A DNA stretch of 64,000 nucleotides from Aquimarina aquimarini. GTDB lineage: Bacteria > Bacteroidota > Bacteroidia > Flavobacteriales > Flavobacteriaceae. The stretch lies in assembly GCF_900299535.1 (NCBI RefSeq), contig NZ_OMKE01000023.1, forward strand, positions 310,001 to 374,000. Reading direction: 5' to 3'. The notes below the pieces were generated by a model. It did no database searches, had not been told where the DNA came from, and was given only the letters and a program-made list of their open reading frames with translations. Shown here piece after piece: positions 55,692 through 64,000 of this stretch. The position numbers and the translations under genes were made by a program. Every line of letters begins with the position of its first letter. Within the stretch, counting starts at the first letter, position 1.

Positions 55692-55983
55692 GGCCTAATA
55701 CCAATTTAACTTAACGCGTCATTAGAAAGTTGAATCGATATAAAGCCTTCCGAAAATAAAAAAATAACAAATAGTGATTGTAAATATAGTAAATGTAAGT
55801 ATTTGAAAATCAATATTTAATGATGCTTTAAAGCACATTGGATATTGTAAGGATATTGAATAATGTATAAAGATTTAGTTACAACGAAATAATTTTATAT
55901 CGTGGTTTATTTTATAAGATAGATATATCGCAAAATAAAAGTTAAAATTTTAAATAATTCACAAAAACTGACATTCAAAAAGG

Positions 55984-57660
55984 ATGAGCATCAATAAGTT
56001 TAGTAAACAAGTTACCCAAGATGACACACAGCCAGCGGCACAAGCAATGTTGCACGCAATTGGTCTTACAGATGAAGATTTTAGTAAACCATTGGTTGGA
56101 ATTGCTAGTACAGGCTACGAAGGAAACCCATGTAATATGCACCTTAATGATCTGGCAAAGCTAGTTAAGAAAGGTACATTAGAAGAAGATGTAGTAGGGC
56201 TTATATTTAATACCATTGGGGTAAGTGATGGGATTTCTATGGGAACTCCAGGAATGCGTTTTTCATTACCCTCGCGAGATGTGATCGCCGATTCTATGGA
56301 GACCGTGGTGCAAGCAATGTCATACGATGGTATGGTAACTGTAGTAGGTTGCGACAAAAATATGCCAGGAGCGTTGATGGCAATGCTTAGATTGAATCGT
56401 CCTGCAATACTGGTATATGGAGGAACGATAGCTTCAGGGTGTCATGAAGGAAAAAAACTAGATGTAGTTTCAGCTTTTGAAGCTTGGGGAGAAAAGGTAG
56501 CAGGAACCATAACGCAAACAGAATATAAAAGTGTTATAGAAAAAGCTTGTCCAGGAGCAGGAGCTTGCGGAGGAATGTATACGGCAAATACAATGGCATC
56601 TGCAATAGAAGCATTAGGAATGTCATTACCATATAATTCTTCAAACCCTGCAATTAGTTCAAATAAAGAAGAAGAGAGTATTGCGGCAGGTCGTGCAATG
56701 CGAAATCTTCTTGAAAAAGATATCAAACCCAAAGATATAGTAACCAAAAAATCACTAGAGAATGCAATACGATTAGTAACCATTCTTGGTGGGTCAACCA
56801 ATGCCGTACTTCACTTTTTGGCAATTGCCAGAGCGGCCGATGTTGATTTTACGTTAGCAGACTTTCAAAGAATTAGTGATGAGACACCGTTTTTGGCAGA
56901 TTTAAAACCCAGTGGAAAATATCTGATGGAAGATGTGCATGAGGTAGGAGGTATACCAGCAGTATTAAAATATTTACTAAAGAAAGGATTAATTCACGGA
57001 GATTGCCTCACAGTAACAGGAAAGACAATAGCCGAAAATTTATTAGAGATACCAGATCTTACAGAAGGACAAGATGTAATAAAACCTTTAGAAAACCCAA
57101 TAAAAGAAACAGGGCACTTGAGAATTATGTTTGGTAATCTGGCAGAAGACGGGTGTGTAGCAAAAATTACAGGAAAAGAAGGACTACGTTTTCAAGGAAA
57201 AGCAAAAGTATTTAATGGAGAATATGCAGCCAATGATGGTATAAGAGATGGTTTGGTAGAGAAAGGAGATGTCGTTGTAATACGATATGAAGGCCCAAAA
57301 GGAGGGCCAGGAATGCCTGAAATGCTAAAACCTACTGCTGCTATTATGGGAGCAGGTTTAGGTAAAAATGTAGCCCTAATTACTGATGGACGGTTCTCTG
57401 GGGGAACACATGGATTTGTAGTAGGACATATTACTCCAGAGGCACAGGAAGGAGGTCTGATAGGGTTGGTAGAAGATGGCGATATCATTACCATTGATGC
57501 CGAAACAAATTCTATTACCGTAGCTATTGATGAAAATGAAATAGAAAAACGAAGAACAGCATGGAAACAACCGCCTCTTAAATTTAGCAAGGGAGTATTG
57601 TATAAATATGCTCATACAGTTTCGTCTGCATCACAAGGATGTGTAACAGACGAATTCTAA
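55984..57660 (+). CDS. ilvD: Dihydroxy-acid dehydratase
   Basis: A 558-residue IlvD. Cys50 (NPCNMHL), Cys123 (GCDKNMPG) and Cys195 ([12 protein letters not shown]) are placed as the three iron-sulfur cluster ligands. [16 protein letters not shown] is the C-terminal signature. It converts dihydroxy-isovalerate and dihydroxy-methylvalerate to the keto acids leading to Val and Ile. First structural gene of the operon, downstream of the tandem attenuators. Confidence 0.97.
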   Translation: MSINKFSKQVTQDDTQPAAQAMLHAIGLTDEDFSKPLVGIASTGYEGNPCNMHLNDLAKLVKKGTLEEDVVGLIFNTIGVSDGISMGTPGMRFSLPSRDVIADSMETVVQAMSYDGMVTVVGCDKNMPGALMAMLRLNRPAILVYGGTIASGCHEGKKLDVVSAFEAWGEKVAGTITQTEYKSVIEKACPGAGACGGMYTANTMASAIEALGMSLPYNSSNPAISSNKEEESIAAGRAMRNLLEKDIKPKDIVTKKSLENAIRLVTILGGSTNAVLHFLAIARAADVDFTLADFQRISDETPFLADLKPSGKYLMEDVHEVGGIPAVLKYLLKKGLIHGDCLTVTGKTIAENLLEIPDLTEGQDVIKPLENPIKETGHLRIMFGNLAEDGCVAKITGKEGLRFQGKAKVFNGEYAANDGIRDGLVEKGDVVVIRYEGPKGGPGMPEMLKPTAAIMGAGLGKNVALITDGRFSGGTHGFVVGHITPEAQEGGLIGLVEDGDIITIDAETNSITVAIDENEIEKRRTAWKQPPLKFSKGVLYKYAHTVSSASQGCVTDEF

Positions 57661-57700
57661 AAATGTTTTGGAATACTGTAAGTTTAATATAATTGTTTTT

Positions 57701-57740
57701 CAGCAAATGCTGGAATCAAAAAAGATAGCATTTGATGCTG
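57701..57740 (+). other. Inverted repeat in the ilvD-ilvB spacer
   Basis: CAGCAAATGCT (57701-57711) and AGCATTTGATGCTG (57727-57740) form a hairpin with a 3-nt bulge, no T-run after it. The 171-nt spacer also contains repeated TCTAAAA-type segments before ilvB. A processing or stability element is possible. Confidence 0.45.
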
Positions 57741-57831
57741 ATAACGATAAATTATCATTCTGGTGTAGATCAGAATCTAAAAAAAGCCTAGACTCTAGTT
57801 TCTAAAAGTCTGGTCTCTAAAAAAAGAGTGT

Positions 57832-59565
57832 ATGGAAACACAAACGGAAACATTAAAAAAAGAAACAAAAGTGTCAAACAAACGCATGACAGGTGCCGAA
57901 GCAGTAATCCAGTGTCTATTGGCAGAAGGGGTAGATTTAATTTATGGATATCCTGGTGGAGCCATAATGCCTGTGTATGATGAACTGTATAAATATCAAG
58001 ATCAGTTACATCATGTATTAACCAGACATGAGCAAGGAGCAACACATGCAGCTCAAGGATATGCCAGAACTAGTGGTAGAGTAGGGGTCGCACTTGCTAC
58101 CTCAGGACCAGGAGCTACCAATTTTGTAACAGGGATTGCAGATGCACAAATCGATTCTACCCCTATGGTATGTATTACAGGGCAAGTAGGGTCTCATCTT
58201 TTAGGATCAGATGCCTTTCAAGAAACAGATATTATAGGAATCTCAACCCCAATTACCAAATGGAATCATCAGATTACCAAAGCAGAGGATATCCCTTCTG
58301 TATTAGCAAAAGCTTTTTATATAGCACGCTCAGGTAGACCAGGACCCGTATTGATCGATATAACAAAAGATGCACAATTTGGAGAATTGGATTTTATATA
58401 TGAAAAATGTGTAGGAGTACGAAGTTATAAACCTGTGCCAAAAACAGATCCAAGTACAATAAAAGAAGCGGCCAAACTTATTAATAGTTCCAAAAAACCT
58501 ATGATTGTTTTTGGTCAAGGAGTAATCCTTGGAGAAGCAGAAGAAGAATTAAAGGCTTTTGTAGAAAAAGCAGGAATACCATCTGCATGGACTATTTTGG
58601 GGCTTTCTGCATTACCAACAAAACACCCTCTTAATGTGGGAATGGTTGGAATGCATGGTAACTATGGCCCTAATAAGTTGACAAATGAATGTGATTTGTT
58701 ATTAGCCATAGGAATGCGATTTGACGATCGAGTGACAGGTAATTTGGAAACCTATGCAAAACAAGCCAAAGTCATACATTTTGAAATTGATCCAGCAGAG
58801 GTAAATAAAAATGTAAAAGCAGATGTAGCAGTTATGGGAAATGTAAAAAATACCCTAGCTCAATTACTTCCTTTGGTGCAACCCAACACACACGATTCTT
58901 GGCTACAGGAATATAGAAAATATGATGCAATAGAATATGATAAGGTGATCAAAAATGAGTTGTTCCCTGATAAAGATGGATTATCTATGGGAGAAGTCAT
59001 AAGAGGAATTAATCAAGAAACAGGAGGAGATGCTGTTATTGTATCAGATGTAGGGCAACACCAGATGATTGCTTGTAGATATGCAGAATTTACCCAATCC
59101 AAAAGTAATATAACCTCAGGAGGATTAGGCACAATGGGATTTGCATTGCCAGCAGCTATTGGAGCCAAAATGGGAACTCCAGAGAGAGAAGTAGTGGCAA
59201 TTATAGGAGATGGTGGTTACCAGATGACAATACAAGAGCTAGGAACTATTTTTCAAACTAAAATACCAGTAAAAATTGTTGTTTTAAATAATGATTTTCT
59301 TGGTATGGTACGCCAGTGGCAACAATTATTTTTTGATAAAAGATATGCTTCTACAGAAATGGTAAATCCAGATTTTGTAAAAATAGCAGAAGGGTATCAT
59401 ATCAAATCAACCAGAATAACCAAAAGAGAAAATTTGCAAGAAGCAATAGCAGAAATGATTGCATGCAAAGAACCGTACTTTTTAGAAGTATGTGTAGAGA
59501 AAGAAAATAATGTATTCCCTATGATTCCAACAGGAGCATCAGTTTCAGACGTAAGATTAGAGTAA
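57832..59565 (+). CDS. ilvB: Acetolactate synthase, large (catalytic) subunit
   Basis: A 577-residue thiamine-diphosphate enzyme. Glu67 (TRHEQGATHAAQGYAR) activates the cofactor; GDGGYQMTIQEL starts the TPP/metal-binding motif; DDRVTGNLETYA contacts FAD. It condenses two pyruvates, or pyruvate and 2-oxobutyrate, in the first common step of Val and Ile synthesis. The first 15 residues (ETQTETLKKETKVSNKR) are a variable extension. The small subunit follows after 58 nt. Confidence 0.97.
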   Translation: METQTETLKKETKVSNKRMTGAEAVIQCLLAEGVDLIYGYPGGAIMPVYDELYKYQDQLHHVLTRHEQGATHAAQGYARTSGRVGVALATSGPGATNFVTGIADAQIDSTPMVCITGQVGSHLLGSDAFQETDIIGISTPITKWNHQITKAEDIPSVLAKAFYIARSGRPGPVLIDITKDAQFGELDFIYEKCVGVRSYKPVPKTDPSTIKEAAKLINSSKKPMIVFGQGVILGEAEEELKAFVEKAGIPSAWTILGLSALPTKHPLNVGMVGMHGNYGPNKLTNECDLLLAIGMRFDDRVTGNLETYAKQAKVIHFEIDPAEVNKNVKADVAVMGNVKNTLAQLLPLVQPNTHDSWLQEYRKYDAIEYDKVIKNELFPDKDGLSMGEVIRGINQETGGDAVIVSDVGQHQMIACRYAEFTQSKSNITSGGLGTMGFALPAAIGAKMGTPEREVVAIIGDGGYQMTIQELGTIFQTKIPVKIVVLNNDFLGMVRQWQQLFFDKRYASTEMVNPDFVKIAEGYHIKSTRITKRENLQEAIAEMIACKEPYFLEVCVEKENNVFPMIPTGASVSDVRLE

Positions 59566-59576
59566 TAAATGAGGTG

Positions 59577-59594
59577 TTCCGAATAGAACCGGAA
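59577..59594 (+). other. Inverted repeat in the ilvB-ilvN spacer
   Basis: TTCCG (59577-59581) and CGGAA (59590-59594) with an 8-nt loop, just after the ilvB stop. Short; listed because all four ilv spacers hold such a repeat. Confidence 0.35.
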
Positions 59595-59623
59595 TCCATA
59601 TACAATGATACAATATACCAGTA

Positions 59624-60163
59624 ATGAAAAAAGAAAATTATACCATATCAGTATATACCGAGAATAATATAGGACTGTTGAATAGGATTTCTGCAATATT
59701 TTTGAGGCGTCATATCAACCTAGAAAGTTTTACTGCATCGGTATCAGAAATCAAAGATGTTTTTCGTTTTACAATTGTAGTAAGTATTACAGAAGAACAA
59801 GTAAAAAAGATAATCGGTCAAATAGAAAAGCAGATAGAAGTAATCAAAGCTTTTTATCATAAAGATGATGAAACGATTTATCAAGAAACGGCATTGTATA
59901 AAATTGCTTCAAAATTATTATTTGAAGAACGTAAAATCCAAAACGTAATTAAAGATAGCAATGCTAACATCGTTACAGTAACCCCAGAGTTTTTTGTATT
60001 AGAAAAGACAGGAAGACGTAGAGATGTAGAAGAGTTATATAATCAATTAGAACCATATGGTTTAATGCAGTTTGTAAGATCAGGTAGAATTTCTATCACA
60101 AAACAGAAAATGCATATTTCTAAAATACTAGAGAACTTTGGAATAGAAGAAGAACTTGTATAA
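59624..60163 (+). CDS. ilvN: Acetolactate synthase, small (regulatory) subunit
   Basis: A 179-residue protein with an N-terminal ACT domain (YTISVYTENNIGLLNRISAIFLRRHINLESFTASVSE) and the C-terminal ALS_ss domain (LFEERKIQNVIKDSNANIVTVTPEFFVLEKTGRRRDVEELYNQLEPYG). It binds end-product (usually Val) and controls IlvB activity, so feedback acts on the enzyme as well as on transcription through the leader. Confidence 0.95.
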   Translation: MKKENYTISVYTENNIGLLNRISAIFLRRHINLESFTASVSEIKDVFRFTIVVSITEEQVKKIIGQIEKQIEVIKAFYHKDDETIYQETALYKIASKLLFEERKIQNVIKDSNANIVTVTPEFFVLEKTGRRRDVEELYNQLEPYGLMQFVRSGRISITKQKMHISKILENFGIEEELV

Positions 60164-60237
60164 AGAGATATAAGTTCTCAAAAAATAATTGATATATACA
60201 ATTAAAAATAAAACAACTAAAATCAAAATTAAACCAA

Positions 60238-60253
60238 ATTTCCTCGCGGAAAT
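60238..60253 (+). other. Small hairpin just upstream of ilvC
   Basis: ATTTCC (60238-60243), loop TCGC, GGAAAT (60248-60253), ending 18 nt before the ilvC ATG. Might affect translation start or mRNA processing. Confidence 0.4.
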
Positions 60254-60271
60254 CACAACAAATTAAAAGCA

Positions 60272-61747
60272 ATGGCAAATTATTTTAATACGCTATCATT
60301 AAGAGATCAATTAACCCAGTTAGGAAAGTGTAGATTCATGCAACCAGAAGAGTTTTCTGGCGGAGTAGAAGCACTAAAAGGAAAAAAAATAGTGATCGTA
60401 GGATGTGGAGCACAAGGATTAAATCAAGGATTGAATATGAGAGATTCTGGTTTGGATATTTCATACGCATTACGTGAAGCAGCGATCAAAGAAAAAAGAC
60501 AGTCTTTTAAAAATGCATCAGAGAACGGATTCAATGTAGGAACCTATGAAGAATTAGTTCCTAAGGCAGATGTAGTTATTAATTTGACACCAGATAAGCA
60601 ACATACACAAGTAGTAAATGCAGTAATGCCTTTGATGAAAAAAGGAGCTACATTATCATACTCACATGGCTTTAATATTGTAGAAGAAGGTATGCAGGTA
60701 CGTGATGATCTTACTGTAATTATGGTCGCACCAAAATGTCCAGGATCAGAAGTAAGAGAAGAGTACAAAAGAGGATTTGGAGTACCTACATTGATAGCAG
60801 TGCATCCTGAAAACGACCCTCAGGGACATGGTTTTGATCAAGCAAAAGCCTATGCTGCTGGAACAGGTGGACATAGAGCAGGAGTACTGGAATCTTCGTT
60901 TGTTGCCGAAGTAAAATCTGACCTTATGGGAGAGCAAACCATTTTATGTGGATTATTACAAACAGGATCTATCCTTTGTTTTGATAAAATGGTAGAAAAA
61001 GGTATTGACCCAGGGTATGCCTCTAGATTAATTCAATATGGATGGGAAACCATTACAGAAGGAATGAAATATGGAGGAATAACAAATATGATGGATCGAT
61101 TGTCAAATCCTTCAAAAATTAAAGCATTTGAACTTTCTGAAGAGTTAAAAGATATCATGCGTCCTTTGTTTCAAAAACATATGGATGACATTATGAAAGG
61201 GTATTTTTCTAAAACAATGATGGAAGATTGGGCGAATGATGATAAAAACTTATTGTCTTGGAGAGCCGCAACGGGCGAAACAGCATTCGAAAAAACGCCA
61301 GCAGGAGATGTTGAAATCTCTGAACAAGAGTTTTATGATCATGGAGTATTGATGGTAGCTTTTGTAAGAGCAGGGGTAGAGCTAGCTTTTGAAGCAATGA
61401 CAGACTCAGGAATTATAGAAGAATCAGCATACTATGAATCATTACATGAAACCCCATTGATAGCAAACACCATTGCTCGTAAAAAATTATTCGAAATGAA
61501 TCGTGTTATTTCTGATACAGCAGAGTATGGATGCTACTTGTTTGATCATGCTTGTAAACCATTATTAGCAGATTTTATGAAAAAAATTGATACAGATGTT
61601 ATTGGTACTGCATATGATAAAAATCAAAGTAATGAAGTAGACAATGCAAAGCTCATAGAAGTAAACACAAGACTTAGAAATCACCCAATAGAAACCATTG
61701 GAGATAGGTTGAGAGCATCTATGACTGCGATGAAACCAATAGTGTAA
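60272..61747 (+). CDS. ilvC: Ketol-acid reductoisomerase (class II)
   Basis: A 491-residue enzyme of the long (class II) form, as in Enterobacteria. [30 protein letters not shown] is the NADPH-binding fold and its Arg-containing specificity loop, [30 protein letters not shown] the link to the helical part, and two KARI helical domains follow ([16 protein letters not shown]-like segments). It rearranges and reduces acetolactate and acetohydroxybutyrate. Fourth gene step in Val/Ile synthesis; cofactor preference not tested. Confidence 0.96.
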   Translation: MANYFNTLSLRDQLTQLGKCRFMQPEEFSGGVEALKGKKIVIVGCGAQGLNQGLNMRDSGLDISYALREAAIKEKRQSFKNASENGFNVGTYEELVPKADVVINLTPDKQHTQVVNAVMPLMKKGATLSYSHGFNIVEEGMQVRDDLTVIMVAPKCPGSEVREEYKRGFGVPTLIAVHPENDPQGHGFDQAKAYAAGTGGHRAGVLESSFVAEVKSDLMGEQTILCGLLQTGSILCFDKMVEKGIDPGYASRLIQYGWETITEGMKYGGITNMMDRLSNPSKIKAFELSEELKDIMRPLFQKHMDDIMKGYFSKTMMEDWANDDKNLLSWRAATGETAFEKTPAGDVEISEQEFYDHGVLMVAFVRAGVELAFEAMTDSGIIEESAYYESLHETPLIANTIARKKLFEMNRVISDTAEYGCYLFDHACKPLLADFMKKIDTDVIGTAYDKNQSNEVDNAKLIEVNTRLRNHPIETIGDRLRASMTAMKPIV

Positions 61748-61760
61748 TTGAAATTATTTG

Positions 61761-61828
61761 TCTGGCCGAATCTGTTGAAGTTTTAAGATGTGTATTGTGT
61801 AGTCTTTGATAGATTCTGGCTGGCCAGA
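61761..61828 (+). other. Long-range inverted repeat in the ilvC-ilvA spacer
   Basis: TCTGGCC plus GAATCT on the left and AGATTC plus GGCCAGA on the right form a 13-bp stem interrupted by a 5-nt bulge. No T-run, so not a plain terminator. It could mark RNA processing or partial attenuation before ilvA. Confidence 0.4.
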
Positions 61829-61898
61829 AATTAAAAATAATAATGTAGGGAGTAACCAACCAGACATGAATAACAATATATAATAGTAAGCTTAGGAT

Positions 61899-63164
61899 AT
61901 GAGTACTATAACCACCACATATTTCCCTCAATTGGAAGATATACAAAAAGCGGCTTCTACCATAAAAGAAGTGGCAATGGTTACTCCACTTATGAATAGT
62001 ATTAGATACTCTCGTAGATATGAAGCCAATGTTTTATTGAAACGAGAAGATCTTCAGCGTGTACGCTCCTATAAGATTAGAGGAGCATTTAATAAAATAA
62101 GTTCTTTAAGCAAAGAGGAACTGGCAAAAGGAGTGGTTTGTGCTAGTGCAGGAAACCATGCGCAAGGCGTTGCATTTGCGTGTAACCATTTAGAGATAGA
62201 AGGTACCATTTATATGCCTTCTGTTACACCAAAGCAAAAAGTAGCTCAAACTCAAATGTTTGGAGGAGATCATGTAAAAATTGTACTTGAAGGAGATACA
62301 TTTGATGATTCATATAAAGCCGCAATGGCAATATGTAATGCCGAAGGAAAAACATTTGTACACCCTTTTGATGATCCTAAAACTATAGAAGGACAAGGAA
62401 CAATAGGGTTAGAAATTATAGAACAATCAGAGAATTCAATAGATTATATATTTGTGGCTATTGGAGGAGGAGGATTGGCTTCTGGTTTATGCGGAGCAAT
62501 ACATGCATTATCACCGCAAACAAAGATTATAGGTGTAGAACCAGAAGGAGCACCTTCTATGTTTACCTCATTACAAAATAATAAGAATACAGAACTAGCA
62601 GAAATTGATAAGTTTATTGATGGAGCAGCAGTGCAAAAAGTAGGAGACTATAATTTTGATATCTGTAAATCTGCTTTATCTGATATGTATACAGTGCCCG
62701 AAGGGTTGGTATGTCAAACAATTTTGGATTTGTATAATAGAGACGCAATTGTTGTAGAACCTGCGGGCGCATTAACGCTAGCTGCATTAGAGTTTTATAA
62801 AGACAAAATCAAAGGAAAAAATGTAGTCTGTATTGTAAGTGGGAGTAATAATGATATTACTCGTACCGAAGAAATCAAAGAACGAGCATTGTTGTATGCA
62901 GATTTAAAGCATTATTTTATTGTTCGTTTTCCACAACGGGCAGGAGCATTAAAACAATTTGTAGGAGAAGTACTGGGGGCAAATGATGATATCACTCATT
63001 TTGAATATTCAAAAAAATCAAGTAGAGAAAACGGACCAGCTGTAGTAGGAATAGAATTAAAAGATAAAAAAGATTTACAACCGCTAATTACCAGAATGAA
63101 AGAACTTAACTTTTTCGGGGATTATCTAAATGATAAACCTGATTTGTTTCAATTTTTGGTATAA
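61899..63164 (+). CDS. ilvA: Threonine dehydratase, biosynthetic
   Basis: A 421-residue PLP enzyme. Lys59 (RSYKIRGAFNKI) should hold PLP; SAGNHAQGVAFA and GGGGLASGLCGA bind phosphate. The shorter C-terminal part (KHYFIVRFPQRAGALKQFV) is a single ACT-like regulatory domain, as in Bacillus-type IlvA. It makes 2-oxobutyrate from threonine, the entry to Ile synthesis. Last gene of the operon, followed by a strong terminator. Confidence 0.96.
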   Translation: MSTITTTYFPQLEDIQKAASTIKEVAMVTPLMNSIRYSRRYEANVLLKREDLQRVRSYKIRGAFNKISSLSKEELAKGVVCASAGNHAQGVAFACNHLEIEGTIYMPSVTPKQKVAQTQMFGGDHVKIVLEGDTFDDSYKAAMAICNAEGKTFVHPFDDPKTIEGQGTIGLEIIEQSENSIDYIFVAIGGGGLASGLCGAIHALSPQTKIIGVEPEGAPSMFTSLQNNKNTELAEIDKFIDGAAVQKVGDYNFDICKSALSDMYTVPEGLVCQTILDLYNRDAIVVEPAGALTLAALEFYKDKIKGKNVVCIVSGSNNDITRTEEIKERALLYADLKHYFIVRFPQRAGALKQFVGEVLGANDDITHFEYSKKSSRENGPAVVGIELKDKKDLQPLITRMKELNFFGDYLNDKPDLFQFLV

Positions 63165-63189
63165 CAAAACATAGTTATTAGCTGTAAAT

Positions 63190-63221
63190 AAAGCGCCTCT
63201 ATTCTAGAATAGAGGCGCTTT
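63190..63221. terminator. Bidirectional terminator between ilvA and protease gene
   Basis: AAAGCGCCTCTATTC (63190-63204) and GAATAGAGGCGCTTT (63207-63221) form a perfect 15-bp stem with T-rich tails on both sides. It serves the convergent ilvA (+) and protease (-) transcripts. Confidence 0.92.
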
Positions 63222-63241
63222 TGTATTGTATTCAATAAATA

Positions 63242-64000
63242 TTATTTGGAAATGACAAACTTCTTAGTAGTAGAAGAATTATCTTCTTTAGTAATTTTTA
63301 AAAAATAGTTGCCTTTCGGTAATTTTTCTACAGAAATTTCTAATTGAGTATTAGAGGTTGGAGTTTTACTAACAGGAACTTTTTTGATTATTTTCCCTGT
63401 AATATCAAGAATGTATATGGTTTTAATTTTGATATGTTCTGTTACAGTGTTTACAAATAGGGTATGTTGTGCTGGGTTTGGGTGAATTGTAACAGTATTA
63501 TTGGAAGTTTTGTGTAATGTTCTCCTTCTTGGGTCAACACCATTTGCACTACCTTTTCGCCCATTAAGTGATGTTATATTTTGAGTTGGTGCTAACCATT
63601 TTTTTAAGAAAGGATAGACCCTGTTGAATCGTAAATAAGAGTCGTTAGTTTCAAAAGGAAGATTACAACCAGATTCCCCTCTTTCTAAATGCCCAACAAA
63701 ACGTTTATTTTGATTGAATAAAGGAGATCCAGAAGAACCAGATTGTGTGATCCCCATGTCCTTATCCCACATAATTTTAAAATGATCTTTGTTTTTAGTA
63801 TCAAAAGGTGTAGGTGAACCTATTGTAGCAGGGTCTCTATCAATCGATATCTTTTTTATATCTCCTACTGGATGATGTATCCCTACCGATTGTGTTGGAA
63901 CATTTGTTGAAGCATCCCAACCGTTATAATATACATTATAGCTAAGTGGTGGAGTTTTTGATAGTTGTACTAATAAATAATCTTCTTTATGCCCAATCTG
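63242..64000 (-). CDS. Lysyl-endopeptidase-like serine protease with T9SS sorting domain (5' end outside window)
   Basis: The frame is open from the window edge (64000) to the stop at 63242, so this is the last 252 codons. GWDAS...VGIHHPVGDIKKIS and GITQSGSSGSPLFNQNKRFVGHLERG match the Achromobacter lysyl endopeptidase (S1-like) group; the Ser in GSSGSP is the nucleophile. The Asp of DYLLVQL and a His upstream (not seen) complete the triad. The C-terminal about 85 residues (VTIHPNPAQHTLFV...KGNYFLKI...KKFVISK) are a type A T9SS sorting domain. Secreted. The ATG at 63772 is internal. Confidence 0.9.
   Translation of the reverse strand, partial: QIGHKEDYLLVQLSKTPPLSYNVYYNGWDASTNVPTQSVGIHHPVGDIKKISIDRDPATIGSPTPFDTKNKDHFKIMWDKDMGITQSGSSGSPLFNQNKRFVGHLERGESGCNLPFETNDSYLRFNRVYPFLKKWLAPTQNITSLNGRKGSANGVDPRRRTLHKTSNNTVTIHPNPAQHTLFVNTVTEHIKIKTIYILDITGKIIKKVPVSKTPTSNTQLEISVEKLPKGNYFLKITKEDNSSTTKKFVISK

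Larger units (their letters stand above)
55266..55983. other. ilv regulatory leader region (overview)
   Basis: 718 nt between the response regulator and ilvD. It holds one promoter, two tandem attenuators (55415-55543 and 55569-55690, described separately), and a further 293 nt before ilvD with no gene but a 12-bp palindrome TGCTTTAAAGCA (55824-55835). Confidence 0.85.

Noticed and set aside
57192..57590. 132-codon frame antisense to ilvD
   Set aside because: Shadow of a strongly conserved gene; composition is that expected from the reverse complement of ilvD codons.
63242..63772. Reading the right-edge protease as a complete 176-residue protein
   Set aside because: The frame stays open to base 64000 and the upstream residues are clearly protease sequence, so the ATG at 63772 is internal.

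Overview
The window is a stretch of AT-rich chromosome from a member of the Bacteroidota, almost certainly a marine Flavobacteriaceae (Aquimarina-like by general appearance; genus not provable here). The reasons are a SusC/SusD pair, many short lipoprotein signals, a C-terminal type IX secretion sorting domain, few Shine-Dalgarno sites and promoters of the TTTG / TAnnTTTG type. I see no rRNA, tRNA, CRISPR array, prophage or insertion sequence.

Layout. 1-4.0 kb: end of a CocE/NonD-type hydrolase, a DUF885 lipoprotein, a CBM9-like lipoprotein and a DinB-like protein. 4.1-6.5 kb: a DUF5009 membrane acyltransferase and a GH10-like lipoprotein. 6.8-9.1 kb: a PepSY membrane protein with two small membrane proteins (probable iron-uptake accessory operon). 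9.3-12.9 kb: HlyD plus C39-peptidase ABC exporter with no visible peptide substrate. 13.1-27.7 kb: a maltodextrin/starch utilisation locus, with susC-susD-susE-amylase on the minus strand and lacI-type regulator, MFS transporter, beta-phosphoglucomutase, GH65 phosphorylase and a second GH13 enzyme on the plus strand. Operator-like sites lie in the divergent promoter region. 28.0-31.0 kb: pfkA, gap and a BadF-type sugar kinase, so imported maltose can be followed from phosphorolysis into glycolysis. 31-37.3 kb: DUF4202, an S41-family protein lacking the expected serine, a CarboxypepD-regulatory protein, an orphan hybrid histidine kinase and a small secreted protein. 37.7-41.0 kb: a membrane-anchored patatin and a Xre/ParS-RES toxin-antitoxin pair. 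41.2-47.4 kb: M13 peptidase, ACT-like protein divergent from aspartate kinase, YifB-type ATPase. 47.5-52.3 kb: DUF2891, an Nramp homologue lacking the metal-binding residues, and pxpABC (5-oxoprolinase). 52.6-55.3 kb: a small unknown protein, a 7-TM protein, a sensor kinase and a LuxR-type regulator. 55.4-63.2 kb: ilvD-ilvB-ilvN-ilvC-ilvA. The right edge holds the 3' part of a secreted lysyl-endopeptidase-like protease.

The most striking discovery is ahead of ilvD. Two tandem, homologous transcription attenuators are present, each with a short Ile/Val-rich leader peptide (20 and 19 residues), a hairpin over the last leader codons, an antiterminator strand and a perfect intrinsic terminator. 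They are in series, so transcription would have to pass both to reach the branched-chain amino acid genes. Neither leader contains a Leu codon, which fits an operon for Ile/Val rather than Leu synthesis.
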